A stretch of DNA of 64,000 bases from JAKFEW01 sp036675505 (GTDB lineage: Bacteria; Cyanobacteriota; Sericytochromatia; S15B-MN24; JAQBPE01). Both the position numbers and the translations under genes were made by a program. Positions 1 to 7,777 of this stretch are shown piece after piece (within the stretch, counting starts at the first letter, position 1; each line of letters opens with the position of its first letter). Location: contig JAKFEW010000125.1 of the NCBI GenBank assembly GCA_036675505.1, positions 1 through 64,000 on the forward strand, written 5' to 3'. Under the pieces are notes generated by a model that saw nothing but the letters and a program-made list of their open reading frames with translations, was not told the origin of the DNA and did no database searches.

Positions 1-7
1 GCCGGCC

Positions 8-1663
8 GTGCGTCCGCGGCGCCGGCGGGTGCGGCTCGGTCGCCTCTTCGCCGCCGCGCTGTGCGCGACCGCGGCGACCGGCGTGGCCTGGCTCGTCACA
101 CGGCCGGGGCCCCGCACGCTGCCCGCGCCGATCCTCACGCCGGAGCTCGAGGCGGCCGTGCTCGGCGCGATCGCCCCCGGCTACCCGGCGCGCAAGCCCG
201 TGCTGCCGACGCTCGACGGCCCCATGCCGGCCGTGGCAGGGAGGGTCGACGCGATCGCCGCGCTCGACGCCGATGCCGACGGCCGCGCCGAGTGGGGCGT
301 CGCGTACGTCTGGCTCGGCCCCGACGCGCCCTCCGGCGCGCGCGCCGTGATGCCGGGCTTCGCGGTCGTGCGGGCGGGCCGCGCCGGCGCGCCGCCCGAG
401 CTCCTGTACGAGGCGCCTGCGGCCGGCGACTGGGAAGGCTCGCGCGGGTCCTCCTTCGAGGCCGCCACCGAGCATGCGGCGCGCGTGGAAGCCGTGAAGT
501 GGGGCCGCCGCGAGGTCGGGTTCCTGGCGACGCACGTCGTGGAGACCTCCGTCGGCGGCCGGATGGCGCGTGGCCTCACGCGCGCCTTCGTGCCGCTGTT
601 GGGCGGCTGGGTCGCGGCCTGGGAGGGCGTCACCGAGACGCGCCTGCGCCACGACCGCGCCGACGAGGTCGCGAGCGAGAACCGCGTCGAAGCCGTCGAT
701 CTCGACGGCAACGGCACCGCCGAGCTCCTGGTCACGCCGAGCTGGTACTACCGGCACCTGGGCAAGGACGACCGCGGCGTCCACTTCACCGCCGAGGGGC
801 CCGGACGGCTGGTCTACCGCCGCGACGGCGCGAGCTTCACGCCCGCGGCGCTCGACGGCGTCGGGCCCGGCCCGCGTCCGCGCGTGCGCCAGGCACCGGC
901 GCTCTACGCGGTGCGCGCGCCGCGCGAGCCGGTGATCGACGGCGACTTCGGCGACTGGGACGCCATCGAGCTGACGCAGCTGGGCACCTTGATGCTCGAG
1001 GATCCCGCGCAGCTGCGCTACCGCCGTCGCGAGCGGCGCGGCACCCACGATTTCAGCGGCGCCGTGCGCTTCATGTGGGACGAGCGTGCGCTCTACGTGA
1101 GGGCGGACGTGATGGACGACACGCTGCGCGTGGCGCCGGCCGGCAAGCGCCTCTTCGAAGGCGACCACCTCGGCCTCTGGCTCGACATGGACCTCGGGCG
1201 CGACTTCGCCGTGGCGCGGCGCGACGCCGACGACTGGCAAATCGGCCTCGCGCCGCACGCTGGCGGCGATTCGCGCCGCGCCGCCGGCGGCGACGCCTGG
1301 ATCTGGGTGCCGCGCGCCGGCCGCGGCGGCGCGCGCGTCGCATCGGCCCCGCTGCTCGACCCCTACGAGGGCGCGGTGCGAGGCTGGAAGCTCGAGGCGG
1401 CCGTGCCGTGGGCGGACCTCGGCGGCCCGCCGAAGCTGAGCCCGGGGCCGGCGCCGGCGGGGGGCGACCCCCGGCGCGAGCTCGCGCCGCGGCGCTACAC
1501 CCTTCGGCTCGCCGGCATGATCGGCCTCGCGGCGGTGCTCACGGACAGCGACGAGGAGCCGCAGGAGCTCGCCTACGTCTCGTCGCCGAACTTCGGCTGG
1601 GGCGCCCCGCGCACGTTCAACACGCTGATGCTCGTCGAGGGCGTCCGCGCCCCGGGCCCGTGA
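8..1663 (+). CDS. Membrane-anchored protein with C-terminal CBM9/DOMON-like domain; 5' end possibly truncated
   Basis: The first in-frame start visible is GTG at 8, but the frame is open to the window edge, so the true start may lie upstream. A basic N-terminus is followed by one hydrophobic segment (about residues 10-31), suggesting a signal anchor with the rest outside the cytoplasm. Around residue 230 there is an acidic DLDGNG motif of the FG-GAP/calcium-binding-loop kind. From about residue 308 to the end the pattern PVIDGDFGDWD, then a LYVRADVMDD strand and GDHLGLWLDMD, fits a family 9 carbohydrate-binding (CBM9-like) beta-sandwich. No catalytic motif is visible. A surface glycan-binding role is inferred from the fold only. 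Confidence 0.65.
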   Translation: MRPRRRRVRLGRLFAAALCATAATGVAWLVTRPGPRTLPAPILTPELEAAVLGAIAPGYPARKPVLPTLDGPMPAVAGRVDAIAALDADADGRAEWGVAYVWLGPDAPSGARAVMPGFAVVRAGRAGAPPELLYEAPAAGDWEGSRGSSFEAATEHAARVEAVKWGRREVGFLATHVVETSVGGRMARGLTRAFVPLLGGWVAAWEGVTETRLRHDRADEVASENRVEAVDLDGNGTAELLVTPSWYYRHLGKDDRGVHFTAEGPGRLVYRRDGASFTPAALDGVGPGPRPRVRQAPALYAVRAPREPVIDGDFGDWDAIELTQLGTLMLEDPAQLRYRRRERRGTHDFSGAVRFMWDERALYVRADVMDDTLRVAPAGKRLFEGDHLGLWLDMDLGRDFAVARRDADDWQIGLAPHAGGDSRRAAGGDAWIWVPRAGRGGARVASAPLLDPYEGAVRGWKLEAAVPWADLGGPPKLSPGPAPAGGDPRRELAPRRYTLRLAGMIGLAAVLTDSDEEPQELAYVSSPNFGWGAPRTFNTLMLVEGVRAPGP

Positions 1664-1774
1664 GGCCTGTACCGAAATCGTAACGCCCGGCGGGGTAGAA
1701 TTGGGCAACCGGCGCCTGCAGCTCAGGTGCTGGCGCCTGTGGATCGCCATCACGTCAAAGGACCTCCGAACCCC

Positions 1775-2863
1775 ATGCCCACGACCACCGCCCCCGTCTG
1801 GAACTTCTACGCCGGCCCCGCCGCGCTGCCCAAGGCCGCCCTGGAGCGAGCCAGGGCCGAGTTGCTCGACTTCGCGGGCACGGGCATGTCGGTCATGGAG
1901 ATTTCCCACCGCGCCAAGCCCTATATGGCGCTGCAGGCCGAGGCCGAATCGCTGATCCGCGAGCTGCTCGGCGTGCCGGAGTCGCACCGTGTGCTGTTCC
2001 TTCAGGGCGGCGCGACCCTGCAGTTCTCGATGATCCCCATGAACTTGAGCGCGGGCGGCCGAGCCGACTTTGTGAACACCGGCGAATGGGCCACCAAGGC
2101 CTTCAAGGAGGCCAAGAAGCTCGGCGACGCCGGGGTCGTCGCCACGGCCGAGGCGTCGAACTTCGACCGCGTGCCGGACGCCGTGCCTGTCGCGCCCGAC
2201 GCCGCCTACTTGCACCTCACCACCAATGAGACGATCCAGGGCGTGCAGTGGCGCGAGTTCCCGGACACCGGTGCCGTGCCGCTGATCGCCGACATGTCGA
2301 GCGACATCATGAGCCGTCCGCTCGACGTCTCGCGCTTCGGCCTGATCTACGCCGGCGCCCAGAAGAACCTCGGGCCCGCCGGCGTCACGCTGGTGATCGC
2401 GCAGGGCGACCTGCTCGAAAAGGCCCCTGAAGGCCTGCCCACGATGCTCGACTACCGCACCCACGTGAAGAACGGTTCGATGTACAACACGCCGCCCACC
2501 TTCGCGATCTACATGCTGCGCAACGTGCTGGCCTGGATCAAAGACTCGGGCGGGCTCGTGGCGATCGAAGCGCTCAACGAGCGGAAGGCCCAGCGGCTCT
2601 ATGGCGTGATCGATGGGCACGCCGGGCTCTATACAGGCCACGCCCGCCCGGCCGACCGCTCGCGTATGAACGTGACTTTCCGCCTGCCCGACGAGGCGAC
2701 GGAGAAGGCTTTCCTCGCCGAGGCCGAGGCCCGCGGCCTGGTCGGCCTGGCCGGACACCGCTCGGTGGGCGGCTGTCGGGCATCGATCTACAACGCCATG
2801 CCGCTCGAAGGCGTCGAAGTGCTCGCCGCGTTCATGGAAGAATTCGCCCGCCGAGGGGCTTGA
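1775..2863 (+). CDS. serC: Phosphoserine aminotransferase
   Basis: PLP-dependent enzyme converting 3-phosphohydroxypyruvate to phosphoserine in serine synthesis; it also serves PLP synthesis in some bacteria. The N-terminus WNFYAGPAALP and the core AGAQKNLGPAG, with the PLP lysine near residue 197, are diagnostic of SerC. The 362-aa length is normal for the family. ATG at 1775 is chosen over the GTG at 1727 because the family starts just before this motif and an AAAGGA ribosome site lies at 1757-1762. The stop codon is embedded in the -35 element of the next promoter. No serA or serB lies nearby. Confidence 0.95.
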   Translation: MPTTTAPVWNFYAGPAALPKAALERARAELLDFAGTGMSVMEISHRAKPYMALQAEAESLIRELLGVPESHRVLFLQGGATLQFSMIPMNLSAGGRADFVNTGEWATKAFKEAKKLGDAGVVATAEASNFDRVPDAVPVAPDAAYLHLTTNETIQGVQWREFPDTGAVPLIADMSSDIMSRPLDVSRFGLIYAGAQKNLGPAGVTLVIAQGDLLEKAPEGLPTMLDYRTHVKNGSMYNTPPTFAIYMLRNVLAWIKDSGGLVAIEALNERKAQRLYGVIDGHAGLYTGHARPADRSRMNVTFRLPDEATEKAFLAEAEARGLVGLAGHRSVGGCRASIYNAMPLEGVEVLAAFMEEFARRGA

Positions 2864-2887
2864 CAGGCCATTCTACTAGGATAAAAT
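2860..2887 (+). promoter_or_regulatory. Sigma70-type promoter for tRNA-Gln
   Basis: TTGACA at 2860-2865, 16-nt spacer, TAAAAT at 2882-2887. The -35 contains the serC stop codon (2861-2863). Transcription would start near 2894, so the precursor tRNA would carry the whole tandem repeat array in its 5' leader. Confidence 0.75.
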
Positions 2888-2909
2888 GATCTACGAGTAA
2901 ACGCGTTCG

Positions 2910-3057
2910 TAGGCTCTAACTCGGTTGTATGGGACGTTTATTCCCCCTTCGTCGAGTGCCGTAGGCTCTAACTCGCTTGAATGGGACGTTTATTCCCCCT
3001 TCGTCGAGTGCCGTAGGCTCTAACTCGCTTGAATGGGACGTTTATTCCCCCTTCGTC
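2910..3057 (+). repeat. 52-bp tandem repeat, about 2.85 copies, running into the tRNA-Gln 5' end
   Basis: Copies start at 2910, 2962 and 3014 with an exact period of 52 bp; the last is cut by the tRNA body. Each copy ends with TCCCCCTTCGTC, which is the first 12 nt of the mature tRNA. Each full junction carries a mini-hairpin AGTGCC-GTA-GGCTCT (2955-2969 and 3007-3021). The first copy has a degenerate 5' arm and a few substitutions. The hairpin belongs to the same family as those at 50.7 and 62.2 kb. Confidence 0.9.
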
Positions 3058-3116
3058 TAATGGTAGGACAACGGTTTCTGGATCCGTTGATTGGGGTTCG
3101 AATCCCTGAGGGGGAG
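3046..3116 (+). tRNA. tRNA-Gln (anticodon CTG)
   Basis: Cloverleaf read directly. Acceptor stem TCCCCCT (3046-3052) pairs with AGGGGGA (3109-3115) with discriminator G3116. The D-arm is GTC/GAC, anticodon CTG lies at 3078-3080 followed by G37, and the T-loop is TTCGAAT. The U1-A72 pair is typical of tRNA-Gln. CCA is not encoded (CCT follows the discriminator), so it must be added post-transcriptionally. The anticodon stem has one T-T mismatch at the loop-closing position. Confidence 0.9.
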
Positions 3117-3122
3117 CCTACC

Positions 3123-3164
3123 AAAGAGAACCGCTTCCGATTCGTCGGAAGCGGTTCTCTTTTT
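3123..3164 (+). terminator. Intrinsic terminator of tRNA-Gln
   Basis: Long stem of about 16-18 bp (AGAGAACCGCTTCCGA paired with its complement) closed by a TTCG tetraloop at 3141-3144 and followed by a T-run. Very strong Rho-independent terminator. Confidence 0.95.
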
Positions 3165-3269
3165 GGGCTACAATCCTCGCTCGGTAGGCTGAAGCCTCCA
3201 ATCGGGCATGAAACCCCTGGAGCCTTTCGCCGCATCGTCGTTGCCCCTCCGAGCATCCTGGAAGGTCCT

Positions 3270-4466
3270 ATGCGTCACCGTTTCGCCACCTTCGTCGTCG
3301 CCGCCGCCCTGCTCGCAGCTTGCGACCAGAGCAAACAGGGCGACACCCCGCCGGCCACCGGGGCCACCGCCACCACAGGCGCCGTCGCCTCGGGCGCGCC
3401 GGCCGCGTCCGCGTCCGGCGCCGCCATGACCACCCTGGCGACCTCGCCGACCCCGGTCCGCTCGCCCGTGCCCAGGACCTTCGAGGGCCGCGGGGTCTAT
3501 TTCACGGCGACCACCATGGTGCTGCCGCGCTACCAGACGATGATGAAGGCGCTCAAGGCCTCGGGCGGCAACATGTTCGTCTTCGACGCCAAGGACGAGG
3601 GCGGCATCGTTTCGTGGCGATCCAAGGTGCCGCTCGTGAAGGCCATCAAGGCTGACGCCGAGGGGCCGATCCGCGACCTCCGGGCCAAGGTCGAAGAGGC
3701 CCACAAGCTGGGCGTCCACGTCGCCGGCCGCATCGTCTGCTTCAACGACCCGATCCTCGCCAAGAAGCGCAAGGACCTGACCGTGAAGCGCGCAGGCGGC
3801 GGCGTCTGGCTCGAGAATGGCTACCTGAACTGGGTCGACCCGTCGATCAAGGAGAACCAGGACTACATCATCGACCTCGCCAAGGAGATGGCGGCGATGG
3901 GCGTGGACGAGGTCCAGTTCGACTACATACGGTTCCCCGCCCAGGGCGACACCCAGAACGCGCGCTACGCCTTCGACATGAAGAAGCAACAGAAGCACGA
4001 GATCATCACGGCCTTCTTGAAGCGCGCCTACGAGGAGCTACACCCGCTGGGCATCCTCGTTTCGGCCGACGTGTACGGCATCATGGCCTGGGCCCAGCCG
4101 ATCGACGTGCGCATCACGGGCCAGCAGCTCGAGGACATGGCCAAGCACCTCGACGTGATCAGCCCGATGCTCTACCCCTCGCACTTCAGCAACGGCTTCG
4201 CGGGCGTCGCGAACCCCGCGGACCAGCCCTACCAGTTCATGCACAAGGGGCTCACGCTGCTCAACAAGAAAGTCGATGGCACAGGCGTCGTGATCCGCCC
4301 CTGGATGCAGGCGATGCCCTGGAAGGTGAGCTCGTTCACGCCACGCTACATCGTGGAGCAGCTCAAGGCCGGCCGCGACACGAAGGCCACCGGCTATCTG
4401 ATGTGGAACGCCCATAACCGGTACGATACGGCCTTTGCCGGCATGAAGACGTTCCACGGGAAATAG
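3270..4466 (+). CDS. Lipoprotein, DUF4015-type putative glycoside hydrolase
   Basis: ATG at 3270 preceded by GGAAGG (3260-3265) gives a 398-aa protein with a lipoprotein signal ending LLAAC (Cys18) and an Ala/Thr/Pro-rich linker to about residue 60. The rest follows the DUF4015 (PF13200) TIM-barrel pattern: GVYFTATTM, FVFDAKDEGG, VAGRIVCFND, DEVQFDYIRFP, LVSADVYGI and SPMLYPSHF. The family is predicted to act on polysaccharide and is often seen on cell envelopes; substrate unknown. A TACAAT at 3169-3174, just after the tRNA terminator, may be its -10 element. A longer reading frame back to 3033 would run through the tRNA and is rejected. Confidence 0.85.
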   Translation: MRHRFATFVVAAALLAACDQSKQGDTPPATGATATTGAVASGAPAASASGAAMTTLATSPTPVRSPVPRTFEGRGVYFTATTMVLPRYQTMMKALKASGGNMFVFDAKDEGGIVSWRSKVPLVKAIKADAEGPIRDLRAKVEEAHKLGVHVAGRIVCFNDPILAKKRKDLTVKRAGGGVWLENGYLNWVDPSIKENQDYIIDLAKEMAAMGVDEVQFDYIRFPAQGDTQNARYAFDMKKQQKHEIITAFLKRAYEELHPLGILVSADVYGIMAWAQPIDVRITGQQLEDMAKHLDVISPMLYPSHFSNGFAGVANPADQPYQFMHKGLTLLNKKVDGTGVVIRPWMQAMPWKVSSFTPRYIVEQLKAGRDTKATGYLMWNAHNRYDTAFAGMKTFHGK

Positions 4467-4484
4467 GAGTCCCGCCCCATCACC

Positions 4485-6347
4485 ATGCCCGAGCTTTCGG
4501 ACGCCCACTCGAGCCCTGCCCACCCTGCCGACGTGCCGGGCGGCGAGATCGTGCGGGTCGTGCCGTCGAGTGAGCCGCACGCGGAGCTCGGCACCGACGA
4601 CAAGTGGAAGGCGATCGCCCGGCTCTCACGCGACCTGAGCCAGGCGGGCGAGGGCGAGGCGCGCCATGTCTGGCTGGAGCGCTTCGCCAAGGACCTCTGG
4701 TCGGTGAGCGAGGCGCGCTGGTACCCGATCGCGCGCAACCTCGTCGACATGCGCGACCGCCCGGCGCGCGGGCCCGCCGCCTTCTGGGAGTACGTCGCCC
4801 AGCTCGGCCACCCCGTGATCGTCGCCGGCGAGGACCTGCAGGGCCTCAGCAAGACCCAGGAGCTGCCCGCGCTGATCGAGGATCAGCGCTGGCAGACCTT
4901 CCTGATCGCGCCGGTGCTCACCCCGGGCCGGGCCGTCGGCGTGCTTGTGCTCGCCGAGGACACCGACCGCGAGTTCGCGGACGGCGACGTCGAGCACCTG
5001 GACGCCGTCGTGCCGCAGATCGCCGCGGCGCTGGACGCGAACACGCTCGCCGAGGAGAACCGCTACCGAGAAGCGTACAGCCGGGCGCTGGGCGACATCG
5101 ACATGATGATCGCGTCGTACGACGTGACGGAGATCCTGCGCCACGGCGTGCGGAAGATCCACGAGACGATCGACGTCGAGAAGGTGCTGGTCTTCATCGT
5201 GAACCAGGAATCGGGCGCCGTGCGGCTATCCGTTGCGGAGGGCGTGCCCGCGACGCGTGACGGCGGCGCGCCGGACGCGTGTTCGCTGCTCGCGATGCAA
5301 GCGCTCAAGGAGCGGCGCAGCCGGCTCGTCGGCAAGGACGAGATCGACGCCGTGGCCGGCATGACCGAGCGCCAGGGCATCGTCACGCCAATCATGGCGA
5401 ACAACCAGATGTACGGCGTGCTCGAGGTCTTCGACAAGCGCAACGGGCGGGCCTTCCACCGCAACGAGGTCGCCTTCGTGAACCAGGTGGCCTTGAAGCT
5501 GGCGCTCGTGATCCAGAACACCCACGCGTACCTGACGATCAACCGCCTGAACGAAAGCCTCGAGCAGAAGGTGAAGGATCGCACCGGCCAGCTCGAGCAG
5601 GCCATCACGAGCCTGCAGGACACCCAGGCCCAGCTGATGCAGAGCGAGAAGCTCGCGACGATCGGCACGCTCGCGGGCGGCGTCGCCCACGAAATCAACA
5701 ACCCGCTCGCGGCCATCCTCGCGAACGCCCAGCTGCTCCGCATGGACGTGGAGGACGAGGAGCAACTCGAGAGCCTCGACATCATCGAGGACGGCGCGAA
5801 GCGCTGCAAGCACATCGTCGAGGGCCTGCTGAACTACTCGCGCACGGCCTCGCCCGAACAGCGCTCGCTATCCGTCAACATCATCATGAAGGATACGCTG
5901 GACATGCTCGGCCATCAGCTCAAGCACGCCAGCGTGAAGCTCGATCTCCAGCTCGGCGAGGTCTCACCGGTGCTCGGCGTGGCGACCGAGCTCGGTCAGG
6001 TGTTCACGAACCTGCTCGTCAACGCGATCGACGCGATGGTAGACATGCGTGGGCGGACCGGGCCGAACCGCCTCGCGATCCGCTCCGGTCAGGAGGGCAA
6101 GCAGGTCTACGTGGACGTCGAGGACGATGGCCCCGGCATGGAGGAACATGTGCTGCGCAAGATCTTCGACCCCTTCTTCACCACCAAGCAAGTGGGCAAG
6201 GGCACCGGCCTGGGCCTTTCGGTGAGCCAGCAGATCGCCTCCTCGCTGGGGGGCCACATCGAGGCGCGCGCGGTCCTCGGCCAGGGCGCCACCTTCCGCG
6301 TCGTGCTGCCGTCGGCCCATGGCGGCGGCACGGGGCCGCTCGGATGA
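4485..6347 (+). CDS. GAF-domain sensor histidine kinase
   Basis: Cytoplasmic two-component kinase of 620 aa without membrane segments. Two GAF-like sensory regions (about residues 45-195 and 215-350) are followed by a coiled coil and a HisKA phosphoacceptor motif GGVAHEINNPL with His402. The HATPase domain has an N-box (LLVNAIDAM), G1 (VEDDGPGM) and G2 (GKGTGLGLSVSQ), most like the NtrB/AtoS group. ATG at 4485 has AGGAG at 4465-4469 overlapping the previous stop codon. The ATGA overlap with the following phosphatase gene implies translational coupling. No response regulator is adjacent; the nearest is the single-domain one at 52.3 kb. The GAF ligand is unknown. Confidence 0.93.
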   Translation: MPELSDAHSSPAHPADVPGGEIVRVVPSSEPHAELGTDDKWKAIARLSRDLSQAGEGEARHVWLERFAKDLWSVSEARWYPIARNLVDMRDRPARGPAAFWEYVAQLGHPVIVAGEDLQGLSKTQELPALIEDQRWQTFLIAPVLTPGRAVGVLVLAEDTDREFADGDVEHLDAVVPQIAAALDANTLAEENRYREAYSRALGDIDMMIASYDVTEILRHGVRKIHETIDVEKVLVFIVNQESGAVRLSVAEGVPATRDGGAPDACSLLAMQALKERRSRLVGKDEIDAVAGMTERQGIVTPIMANNQMYGVLEVFDKRNGRAFHRNEVAFVNQVALKLALVIQNTHAYLTINRLNESLEQKVKDRTGQLEQAITSLQDTQAQLMQSEKLATIGTLAGGVAHEINNPLAAILANAQLLRMDVEDEEQLESLDIIEDGAKRCKHIVEGLLNYSRTASPEQRSLSVNIIMKDTLDMLGHQLKHASVKLDLQLGEVSPVLGVATELGQVFTNLLVNAIDAMVDMRGRTGPNRLAIRSGQEGKQVYVDVEDDGPGMEEHVLRKIFDPFFTTKQVGKGTGLGLSVSQQIASSLGGHIEARAVLGQGATFRVVLPSAHGGGTGPLG

Positions 6348-7168
6348 GCGAAGAAATGACGCCGCCGCAGGCGGCCGAGCCAGTCGCAAGCGATGGCCTG
6401 GTGCCGATGAACCTGCCGCTCGACGCCTCGCTGCGCCAGCGTCTGCGCGCGACGCGCGACCGCCTGGTGCACGAGGCGGCGACCAACCTCATCCGGCTCG
6501 GCAAGGAGCTGCCCCACCTCAAGAAGGCCGGCTATTGGCTCTACGGCACGGCCACGCTCGTGATCCCGCGCGGCAAGGAAGTGAAGAAGCTGGGCTCGAT
6601 CGGCGACACCGTGCTGCGCGGCGCTCAGCCCAGCCTGCGCGGCTTCAAGACGCTCCAGGAGATGGGCGTCGACACCGTCATCAACTTGCGGCCCGAGAGC
6701 GACCACGAGCGGCCGATCGTCGCGAAGCACGGCATGCGGTACATCTACCTGCCGCTGCCGCCGCTCGACGCACCGACCCACGCCATCACGCTGGCTTTCC
6801 TCGAGGCGGTGACCGATCCGGGGAACGGGCTGGTGTTCTTCCACTGCTACCACGGCGTGGACCGCACGGGCACGATGGCCGCCTGCCTGCGGATCGCCCG
6901 CGACGGCTGGACGGTGGAGGAGTCGGTCGCCGAGATGCGCGCTTTCAAGGTCCACGAGTCGGGCCAGCGCTCGAAGTTGGCCTACGTGGCCGACTTCGCG
7001 GCGCACTGGGCCGCCCTGCCCGAGGGCACCCGCCGCCGAACCCTGCACCTGCCTGAGCCCGAGGCGCAGCCGGCGCCGGCACCGACCGGCCTGATCGCGC
7101 GCGCGCGCACCTGGGTCGCGGACAAGCTCGCCCGCTGGTGGCCCGGGCCCGATCAGTCGTCGAGGTAG
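6344..7168 (+). CDS. Dual-specificity/tyrosine phosphatase family protein
   Basis: 274 aa, starting in the ATGA overlap with the histidine kinase. The catalytic P-loop is HCYHGVDRTG (Cys168, Arg174: CX5R), preceded by the typical VDTVINLRPE and FFHCYHGVDR context of DSP phosphatases. The first 90 residues hold a basic helical region without recognised domain, and the C-terminus is a Pro/Ala-rich tail ending in a basic/aromatic helix. Coupled expression with a sensor kinase suggests a shared signalling route, but the substrate is unknown. Its 3' end overlaps the convergent MshEN-repeat gene by 16 bp. Confidence 0.88.
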   Translation: MSEEMTPPQAAEPVASDGLVPMNLPLDASLRQRLRATRDRLVHEAATNLIRLGKELPHLKKAGYWLYGTATLVIPRGKEVKKLGSIGDTVLRGAQPSLRGFKTLQEMGVDTVINLRPESDHERPIVAKHGMRYIYLPLPPLDAPTHAITLAFLEAVTDPGNGLVFFHCYHGVDRTGTMAACLRIARDGWTVEESVAEMRAFKVHESGQRSKLAYVADFAAHWAALPEGTRRRTLHLPEPEAQPAPAPTGLIARARTWVADKLARWWPGPDQSSR

Positions 7169-7716
7169 GAGCTGCCGAAGTTCAGCTCGGCGGACGGCAC
7201 GCTTCCACGCGCCTCTTGAGGCCAATCGTCGCCGCTGCCGCCGGCATCGAGGATCCGGAATTCATCGCCCGCGTGGCCGGCGGCCGCCAGTTCGGCCTCA
7301 CGGCGCGCGCGCGACTCGGCGCGTTCCTGCACCTGGAAAGCGAGTAACGGCGCGAGTTGCTCCGCCGTCACCACGCCCTTCTGAACGAGGATTTCGCCGA
7401 GCAGTCCCTCGGATAACTGCTGCTCGAGCAGCGTGTCATAGACCCGCGACGGGGAGACCAGGCCGCGCTCGATCAGCAGCAGGCCGAGCGGCGTGTGGTC
7501 CGCGGACGGCACGGCCAGAGTTTCCTGGATCTCGGCGGCCCCGTCGATGTCGCCCTGCGACATGTAACCGAGCTTCACGATCACGTCGCCAAGCCGCTGA
7601 TGGCGGCCGAAGCGGCGAATCTCGCCTTGCTTGATCAGCGCTTTCTTCAGCTGCTCCTTGGTGAGCTTGTTCTCCTTGAGCAGCAGCAGGCCGAGTTGCA
7701 GTTCCCTGGCGTTCAT
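7153..7716 (-). CDS. Stand-alone MshEN (GspE N-terminal)-like repeat protein
   Basis: 187 aa, cytoplasmic. It has three related helical-hairpin units with the hallmark pattern LG-x2-L-x3-G-x2-x6-Q: LGDVIVKLGYMS, LGLLLIERGLVS and LGEILVQKGVVT, each followed by a Gln-rich helix. This is the N-terminal module of type II secretion/type IV pilus ATPases (MshEN), which in some members binds cyclic di-GMP. No ATPase follows; the C-terminal 50 residues are low-complexity and acidic. Possible roles (c-di-GMP receptor or pilus/secretion adaptor) are inferred. It lies 61 bp downstream of a GH43-like gene on the same strand. Confidence 0.75.
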   Translation of the reverse strand: MNARELQLGLLLLKENKLTKEQLKKALIKQGEIRRFGRHQRLGDVIVKLGYMSQGDIDGAAEIQETLAVPSADHTPLGLLLIERGLVSPSRVYDTLLEQQLSEGLLGEILVQKGVVTAEQLAPLLAFQVQERAESRARREAELAAAGHAGDEFRILDAGGSGDDWPQEARGSVPSAELNFGSSYLDD

Positions 7717-7777
7717 GGGGGCGAGATCCTCGATTCCCCATGTTTCTACCCGCCTCCTCGCGCTTTCTTACGGTATC

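Noticed and set aside
1711..1724. Further copy of the REP-like hairpin upstream of serC
   Set aside because: Only GCGCCTGCAGCTC matches the core; no tandem copy and no gene-end duplication.
3033..3269. N-terminal extension of the DUF4015 protein
   Set aside because: It would translate the tRNA gene and its terminator.
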